Shown here: positions 56,140 through 64,000 of the stretch, piece after piece
Position numbering within the stretch: position 1 is the first letter of the stretch
Layout of the letters: each line of letters opens with the position of its first letter
Source of the DNA: Monoplex corrugatus
Taxonomy: Eukaryota > Mollusca > Gastropoda > Littorinimorpha > Ranellidae
Length of the DNA: 64,000 nucleotides
Assembly: GCA_030674185.1 (NCBI GenBank)
Contig: JAPXFY010000016.1
Coordinates: forward strand, 38,828,466-38,892,465
Direction: 5' to 3'
Translations under genes and position numbers: made by a program
Notes under the pieces: generated by a model
Told to the model about the DNA's origin: nothing
The model's input: the letters and a program-made list of their open reading frames with translations, nothing else
The model's database searches: none

Positions 56140-58890
56140 TGACATTTTTGAGGCAGCATTGTTAAGTTTGATCAAGAGAAATTGAAAAATCAAGACATTG
56201 CATCTGAAAATTTGAAGAGATATGAAGATGACATACTCTGAAGTAGCAGAAGAAATGTTAGGCAGGAAAAAAAAAAGAAAAGAAAGAAAACCAACTAAAC
56301 CCTACATCAGCGAGGAAGTTATCATCTGGCCAAACAGAAAAGCCAAGCTCACAGATCTGGAAGAAAAGAAGAATACAAAAATCTCAAAAGAAAGATCAAG
56401 AGCAAAATTAGAAGAGATAAAGAAAAATTGGATGGAAGAAGAATGTGCAAAGATAAATGAGCATAATGAATGCAGAAGATCCAGGGATCAAATCCAATGG
56501 ATAAAGAAAGTTCAATCCACAAAATTAAAACCCAGAAATAAGTGCATCAACAGCAAGAAAGGCACCACACTGACTGAACCAGAGCATATTATGAACAGAT
56601 GGAATGAATGTGGAGCATCACTTTTTAGCGACAATAACCCTCAAGACACTGTATGCCCTGACCAGAGCTGTCCTGAATCAGAATCAGAACCACTTTTAAG
56701 TGAAATTGAAGCAGCCACCAAGCAGTTAAAAACAAGAAAATCCGCTGGAATTTATAACATTCTAGGAGAACTGTTAAAATATGGCAAATCTGGAACACTC
56801 ATCAGTGGCCAACAGATTGGAAATTTCAAGACTTTGTGATGCTTCATTGGAAATTTCAAGACTTTGTGATGCTTCACAAGAGTGGCAATGTCAAAGATTG
56901 CAACAACTACAGAACCATTGCCCTAATCAGCCACGCAAGTAAGATCCTGCTCATAATTATTACCAACAGATTGAAGCCTGTCACATGTAAGGACGTAGGT
57001 GACTGGCAGTGTCTTGCATTTGTGCAGGTTCGTGAAGATCTAGCTGTTGGTCATTCCTCTCAGAGACAAAATACTCCAGTCCAGGTTAAACGAAAATAAT
57101 CCTTTATTGAAGAATGCAGAAAACATAACAGGAACTGGGTAAAACTTCACACATCCAATGCACCACTCCCAATTTGCAGAATTCTTCTTCTTCAGTCCTC
57201 AAATCTACTCACAGCAACTCCACGAGTCTATAGCAGCTTCTCTATCTCTGACAGCAGGTTTACACTTCAGTTCTTTTTATCGCGCTTTCTCTCTCTCTCT
57301 CGACCCACAGTCACGCTTTATTTGTAACACCAAGGAAAGTTCCACAATATTCTCGGCTTTTCCCTAGATTTTCAGCCAATCATAGCCGCATGCTCCAACC
57401 TTCCCTTTCTAGAATATTCTGTAGTTCAAGCCAATCATTGTACAGATTAAATTTGTTTATGATTTCCGGAGCATTCTAGAAAGATCTAAGGTATTCTATG
57501 TTTTCCTTGTCATCTCCAGATTGTTCCAAAGGATTCTACATGTCCATACAACGAAATAGAACTTAAACATACATTTTCAGTGTTAGCATAAACCAAAACA
57601 AATATTTTTGATTCATTATCAAGTGAATCACAAACCAATCTTCAAGAAACGAACGGCGGAGAGTAGCTGAATGACAGACATATTTTGCGTCACACTTCTC
57701 TTGTTGGCATTCACACATTCACATTGAATTTCTGTTTTCTCTCTTATTCTTTTTAATGAAACAAAGCCCAAGATAGAAGAAGAACTGTCTGACTGCCAAT
57801 GGAAGCACAACTGATATGCTCTTTCTCCTACAAACGCTCATAGAGAAAATAAAAAGCACCGAAAAAGAAGCTTTTGTCACTTTCATAGACTATAGCAAAG
57901 CGTCTGACAGCCTCATTCATCTCCACCTGTTCAGCACAGTGGTTAAAGTGGGCTTTCCCAAACACATCACTGCATTAATTGCCTCATTATATAAAGACCA
58001 AAAGGCTACAGTTAGATAGAACAATAAGAAATGTGAATTCTTTGACATCCACTGGGAGTCAGACAAGATTGTATCCTCTCACCGTATCTGTTTCACATCT
58101 ACATGGAACAAGTCATGAGAGATGCTGACATAGAAGGCATGGGCATAAAGATGGGATGGAAAAAGCTTACAAACCTGCGCTATGCCGATGATACTGCGCT
58201 GTTAGCGGACAACATTACCGGCATAAAAAGAATTCTATTCAGGGTAGATGCAGCAAGCAAAAAGGGTGGTCTAAACTTGAACGCCAAGAAAACAAAAGTG
58301 CTCCATATCAAAGGCAAAGACATTGAAAACAATCATGACATCACAATTAATAGTTCCTCCAGAAAATATTAAGGATTTCAAATATCTTGTCTCTGTAAAA
58401 ACTGATGATGGAACCTGCTCCAAAGACATCGAAATAAGATTTGGAATGGCAAAACAAAAAATGGTCCAACTCAATAACATCTGGAAAGACAGAGGCACAC
58501 CAAATGGCCTGAAAGTAAGACTTCTAAAATGTCTGATATGGCCAGTCATGATTTATGGCTGCAAATCCTGGACTCTGAGAAAAATTGATTGCAGAAGAAT
58601 CCAGGCAGCAGAGATGTGGTTTTATCGAAGACTACTACGTGTCAAATGGACAGACAGAAGAACTAGAAAGTGTCCTAGAAGAATTTGATACCACCAGAAA
58701 ACTACTAGCAGACACCAACAACAGAAGACTAAAATACATTGGCCATGTGTCACACAACAAGAACAAAGACCTCATGGCAACCATCTTTCAAGGAAAAACA
58801 GTAGCAAAAAGGAAGAAAGACAGACTTCCCATCTCATACATCGAGAACATAACCAACATCAGTGGCCTAAATATTTTAAAAATTTCCACA
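56140..58890 (+). mobile_element. second-family RTE-like LINE, interrupted by a solo LTR
   Basis: Left part (56222-56978): basic linker (KKKRKERKPTKPYISEEV) and RT fingers (KQLKTRKSAGIYNILGELLK, about 56720-56780). YRTIALISHASKILLIIITN follows. The right part (57764-58890) resumes KIEEELSDCQ, then FIDYSKASDSLIHLHL (about 57880-57925) and a YADD box in NLRYADDTALLAD (about 58170-58205). LNAKKTKVLHIKGKD, YGCKSWTLRKIDCRRIQAAE and IENITNISGLN complete it. A 30-bp direct repeat (56817-56876) and small indels break the frame. Removing the LTR and one target copy restores the reading across the junction. The last 100 or so bases of the family are missing and satellite follows. Confidence 0.85.
56979..57763 (-). 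mobile_element. solo LTR, copy 2, nested in a LINE, with 5-bp target duplication
   Basis: The 785-bp element starts TGTCACATG and ends GAAACA. The flanks are AAGCC on both sides (56974-56978 and 57764-57768). The TG/CA termini and 5-base duplication identify an LTR-retrotransposon LTR without internal region. Minus-strand AATAAAGGATTATTTTCG lies near 57097-57115. It is homologous to 48267-49025. Confidence 0.83.
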
Positions 58891-58894
58891 AAAT

Positions 58895-60500
58895 TGTGGT
58901 TTGATATTTTGCCAGGACATAACTAGTACATTGGTTTGACGTTTTGCCAGGACGTAACTAGCACATTGGTTTGATGTTTTGCCAGGATGTAACTAGCACA
59001 TTGTTTTGATGTTTTGCCAGAACGTAGCTAACACATTGATTTCATGGTTTTTTCCAGGACATAACCAACACATTGGTTTGATATTTTGCCATGACGTAAC
59101 TAACACACTGGTTTGATATTTTGTCAGGACGTAGCTAGCACATTGGTTTGATGTTTTGCCAGGACATAACCAACACATTGGTTTGATGTTTTGCCGGGAC
59201 GTAGCTAACACGCTATTTTGATATTTTGCCAGGACGTAGCTAACACGCTATTTTGATATTTTGCCAGGACGTAACTAGCACATTGGTTTGATGTTTTGCC
59301 AGGATGTAGCTATCACATTGGTTTGATGTTTTGCCAGGATGTAGCTATCACATTGGTTTGATGTTTTGCCAGGATGTAGCTATCACATTGATTTGATGTC
59401 TTGCCAGGATGTAGCTGTCACACTAGATTGATGTTTTGCCAGGATGTAAATAACACATTGGTTTGATGTTTTGCCAGGACGTAGCTATCGCATTGGTTTG
59501 ATGTTTTGCCAGGATGTAGCTATCGCATTGGTTTGATGTTTTGCCAGGATGTAGCTATCGCATTGGTTTGATGTTTTGCCAGGACGTAGCTATCGCATTG
59601 GTTTGATGTTTTGCCAGGATGTAGCTATCGCATTGGTTTGATGTTTTGCCAGGATGTAGCTAATACATTGGTTTGATGTTTTGTCAGGATGTAGCTATCA
59701 CATTGATTTGATGTCTTGCCAGGATGTAGCTGTCACACTAGATTGATGTTTTGCCAGGATGTAAATAACACATTGGTTTGATGTTTTGCCAGGACGTAGC
59801 TATCACATTGGTTTGATGTTTTGCCAGGATGTAGCTATCACATTGATTTGATGTCTTGCCAGGATGTAGCTGTCACACTAGATTGATGTTTTGCCAGGAT
59901 GTAAATAACACATTGGTTTGATGTTTTGCCAGGATGTAGCTATCACATTGATTTGATGTCTTGCCAGGATGTAGCTGTCACACTAGATTGATGTTTTGCC
60001 AGGATGTAAATAACACATTGGTTTGATGTTTTGCCAGGACGTAGCTATCGCATTGGTTTGATGTTTTGCCAGGATGTAGCTATCACATTGATTTGATGTC
60101 TTGCCAGGATGTAGCTGTCACACTAGATTGATGTTTTGCCAGGATGTAAATAACACATTGGTTTGATGTTTTGCCAGGACGTAGCTATCGCATTGGTTTG
60201 ATGTCTTGCCAGGATGTAGCTAATACATTGATTTGATGTTTTGCCAGGATGTAAATAACACATTGGTTTGAAGTTTTGCCAGGATGTAGCTAATACATTG
60301 ATTTGATGTTTTGCCAGGATGTAGCTATCGCATTGGTTTGATGTTTTGCCAGGATGTAGCTATCGCATTGGTTTGATGTTTTGCCAGGATGTAGCTATCG
60401 CATTGGTTTGATGTTTTGCCAGGATGTAGCTATCGCATTGGTTTGACGTTTTGCCAGGACCTAGCTATGCAGTGGTTTGATCTTTTGCCAGGACGTAGCT
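58895..60500. repeat. 35-bp satellite, about 46 copies (block B) with multi-unit higher order
   Basis: The same unit as 10580-14515. From about 59370 to 60190 a four-unit, 140-bp period recurs. Its unit types are marked by TATCACATTGATTTGATGTC, TGTCACACTAGATTGATG, GTAAATAACACATTGG and GTAGCTATCGCATTGG. Some periods lack the fourth unit. Confidence 0.95.
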
Positions 60501-60645
60501 AATACATGTGTTTGATGATGTTTGAAAAGAACGCTGCTTACACTGTTTGGTGTTTTCCCAGGGCCACAGACACTACTGTCATTGGTTGACCGGCTACTGA
60601 CGTCCATTTGTCTCTATGAGCGTACATTATTGATGTCCTATAACC
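60501..60645. other. unique linker between satellites, block B copy
   Basis: Matches 14460-14610, including CAGACACTACTGTCATTGGT and GACCGGCTACTGACGTCCAT, with about nine tenths identity by eye. Confidence 0.8.
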
Positions 60646-63600
60646 ACGACCGTTATTACCCTGTTTGTTATATCATTGATGTTCAAATAAACACGACCAT
60701 TACCCTGTTTGTTACATCACTGGTGTTCAAATAAACAGGACCCTTACTGTTGATTATTATTTGTATGAGAGCAACACGACCATGACCCAGTTTGTTACAA
60801 CGGTCATGTTCAAATAAACATGACCCTTACCCTGGTTGTTACATCACTGGATAACAACAAACATTACCCTGTGACATCAGTCATGTATAAATGATTACAA
60901 GCCTTATCCTGTGACATCACTGATGTTCAAATAAACATGAACCTTGCCCTGTGACATCACTGGTGTTTAGATAAACACGAACCTTACCCTGTGACATCAC
61001 TGATGTTCAAATAAACATGAACCTTGCCCTGTGACATCACTAGTGTTTAGATATACACGAACCTTACCCTGTGACATCACCGATATTTAAACAAACACGA
61101 ATGTTACCCTGCGACATCACTGGTGTTCAAATAAACCTGAACCTTACCCTGTTGTTACATCACTAGTGTTTAAATAAACACGAACATTACCCTGTTTGTT
61201 ACATCACTGGTGTTTAAATAAACACGAACATTACCCTGTTTGTTACATCACTGGTGTTTAAATAAACACAAACATTACCCTGTTTGTTACATCACTGGTG
61301 TTTAAATAAACACAAACATTACCCTGTTTGTTACATCACTGGTGTTCAACTTAAAACGAGCATGACCCTGTTGATTACATCACTGACAGTCAAACAAACA
61401 CGAACATTACCCTGTTTGCTACATCATTGATGTTCAAATAAACAGGACCAATATCCTGTTTGTTACATCCCTGATACTCAGATAAACACGACCATTACTC
61501 TGTGTGTTAAATCATTGGTGTTGAAATAAACATGACCCTTACCCTGGTTGTTTCGTCACTGGTGTTCAAATAAATTACGAACATTACCCTGTGACATCAC
61601 TAATGTTCAGATAAACACGAAGAGTACCCTGTGACATCACTGACATTCAAATGAACACAAACGTTACCTGTTCGTTACATCATTTGTTTTCAAATAAACA
61701 CGAACGTTACCCTGTTTGTTACATCACTTGTTTTCAAATAAACATGAACCTTACCCTGTGACATCACTGATATTTAAATAAACACGAACGTTAACCTGTT
61801 TGTTACATCACTTCTTTTCATATAAACACGAACATTACCCTGTTTATTACATCACTGATATTCAAATAAACACGAACGTTAACCTGTGACATCACTTGTG
61901 TTGAAATAAACACGAACATTACCCTGTTTGTTAAATCATTGTTTTCAAATAAACACGAACGTTACCCTCTGACATTACTAGTGTTGAAATAAACATGAAC
62001 ATCATTGGTGTTTATATAAACATCATCATCACCCTATTTGTTACATCACTGGTGTTTATATAAACATCATCATCACCCTATTTGTTACATCACTGGTGTT
62101 TATATAAACATCATCATCACCCTATTTGTTACATCACTGGTGTTTATATAAACATCATCATCACCCTATTTGTTACATCATTGGTGTTTATATAAACATC
62201 ATCATCACCCTATTTGTTACATCATTGGTGTTTATATAAACATCATCATCACCCTATTTGTTACATCACTGGTGTTTATATAAACATCATCATCACCCTA
62301 TTTGTTACATCACTGGTGTTTATATAAACATCATCATCACCCTATTTGTTACATCATTGGTGTTTATATAAACATCATCATCACCCTATTTGTTACATCA
62401 CTGGTGTTTATATAAACATCATCATCACCCTATTTGTTACATCACTGGTGTTTATATAAACATCATCAACACCCTATTTGTCACATCACTGGTGTTTATA
62501 TAAACATCATCATCACCTATTTGTTACATCACTGGTGTTTATATAAACATCATCATCACCCTATTTGTTACATCACTGGTGTTTATATAAAACATCATCA
62601 TCACCCTATTTGTTACATCACTGGTGTTTATATAAACATCATCATCACCCTATTTGTTATATCATTGGTGTTTATATAAACATCATCATCACCCTATTTG
62701 TTATATCATTGTGTGTTTATATAAACATCATCATCACCCTATTTGTTACATCATTGGTGTTTATATAAACATCATCATCACCCTATTTGTTACATCATTG
62801 GTGTTTATATAAACATCATCAACACCCTATTTGTTACATCATTGGTGTTTATATAAACATCATCATCACCCTATTTGTTACATCATTGGTGTTTATATAA
62901 ACATCATCATCACCCTATTTGTTACATCATTGGTGTTTATATAAACATCATCATCACCCTATTTGTTACATCACTGGTGTTTATATAAACATCATCATCA
63001 CCCTATTTGTTACATCACTGGTGTTTATATAAACATCATCATCACCCTATTTGTTACATCACTGGTGTTTATATAAAACATCATCATCACCCTATTTGTT
63101 ACATCACTGGTGTTTATATAAACATCATCATCACCCTATTTGTTACATCACTGGTGTTTATATAAACATCATCATCACCCTATTTGTTACATCACTGGTG
63201 TTTATATAAACATCATCATCACCCTATTTGTTACATCACTGGTGTTTATATAAACATCATCATCACCCTATTTGTTACATCACTGGTGTTTATATAAACA
63301 TCATCATCACCCTATTTGTTACATCACTGGTGTTTATATAAACATCATCATCACCCTATTTGTTACATCACTGGTGTTTATATAAACATCATCATCACCC
63401 TATTTGTTACATCACTGGTGTTTATATAAACATCATCATCACCCTATTTGTTACATCACTGGTGTTTATATAAACATCATCATCACCCTATTTGTTACAT
63501 CACTGGTGTTTATATAAACATCATCATCACCCTATTTGTTACATCACTGGTGTTTATATAAACATCATCATCACCCTATTTGTTACATCACTGGTGTTTA

Positions 63601-64000
63601 TATAAACATCATCATCACCCTATTTGCTACATCACTGGTGTTTATATAAACATCATCATCACCCTATTTGTTACATCACTGGTGTTTATATAAACATCAT
63701 CATCACCCTATTTGTTACATCATTGGTGTTTATATAAACATCATCATCACCCTATTTGTTATATCATTGGTGTTTATATAAACATCATCATCACCCTATT
63801 TGTTACATCATTGGTGTTTATATAAACATCATCATCACCCTATTTGTTACATCACTGGTGTTTATATAAACATCATCATCACCCTATTTGTTACATCATT
63901 GGTGTTTATATAAACATCATCATCACCCTATTTGTTACATCATTGGTGTTTATATAAACATCATCATCACCCTATTTGTTACATCACTGGTGTTTATATA
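60646..64000. repeat. 44-bp satellite, block B, homogenised from about 62000 to the window end
   Basis: 60646-61990 has diverged units like block A. From about 61990 the unit becomes TATATAAACATCATCATCAC plus CCTATTTGTTACATCACTGG and TGTT. About 45 copies are nearly identical, differing mostly at CACTGG/CATTGG. The array runs off the window, so its true length is unknown. Confidence 0.96.

Larger units (their letters stand above)
31920..64000 (+). repeat. segmental duplication, block B
   Basis: Same order and orientation as block A. Private to B: the RLE LINE, 44-mer intronic array, RTE insertions, MITEs at 46957 and 50184, both solo LTRs and the L2-like LINE. The right end is outside the window. 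Confidence 0.85.

Overview
The window is animal (metazoan) nuclear DNA, most likely from a lophotrochozoan and probably a gastropod mollusc. That placement is inferred from small intron-rich C-type lectin genes, several clades of non-LTR retrotransposon, tRNA-derived SINEs and very high tandem-repeat content. There is no bacterial or viral gene organisation. About a third of the window is minisatellite or satellite arrays, and microsatellites and mobile elements make up most of the rest. Few host coding bases are present: seven short exons of two paralogous C-type lectin-like genes, both on the + strand. One complete retrotransposon reading frame of about 1,040 codons is also present.

The main structure is a tandem segmental duplication. 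Block A (about 998-18575) and block B (about 31920-64000, running off the end) carry the same items in the same order. These are a SINE remnant, lectin CTLD exon 1, a 55-bp repeat, lectin exon 2, trinucleotide repeats, a CA tract, lectin exon 3, a 30-bp minisatellite, a LINE remnant, a 35-bp satellite, a short unique linker, and a 44-bp satellite. The blocks differ by later insertions and array expansions. Intron 2 of gene B grew to about 14.5 kb, against 2.8 kb in A, by gaining an RLE-type LINE, a 2-kb 44-bp array and two copies of a LINE-bearing 2.75-kb segment.

Gene B looks complete: signal-peptide exon 28291-28351, then CTLD exons 32812-32900, 47361-47451 and 50961-51175, with matching intron phases 1, 0 and 1. 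Gene A has the three CTLD exons (3026-3114, 5953-6043, 8529-8743); any signal exon lies left of the window. In A, a LINE sits directly against the exon 2 acceptor and the exon 1 donor has lost a base, so splicing of A may be impaired.

The spacer (18576-28290) holds microsatellites, an AATC-rich stretch and a decayed CR1/L2-like LINE on the - strand (about 20700-25130). The most unusual features are four. A 44/46-bp minisatellite has amplified the exon-intron junction of the lectin signal exon (28321-29905). An intact RLE LINE with a tRNA-like 3' UTR has an insertion site that can be read from its empty paralogue. A 2.75-kb segment is repeated almost perfectly around a noisy satellite stretch, probably an assembly artefact. 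Post-duplication insertions of a TTAA-flanked MITE and of solo LTRs can be dated relative to other events.
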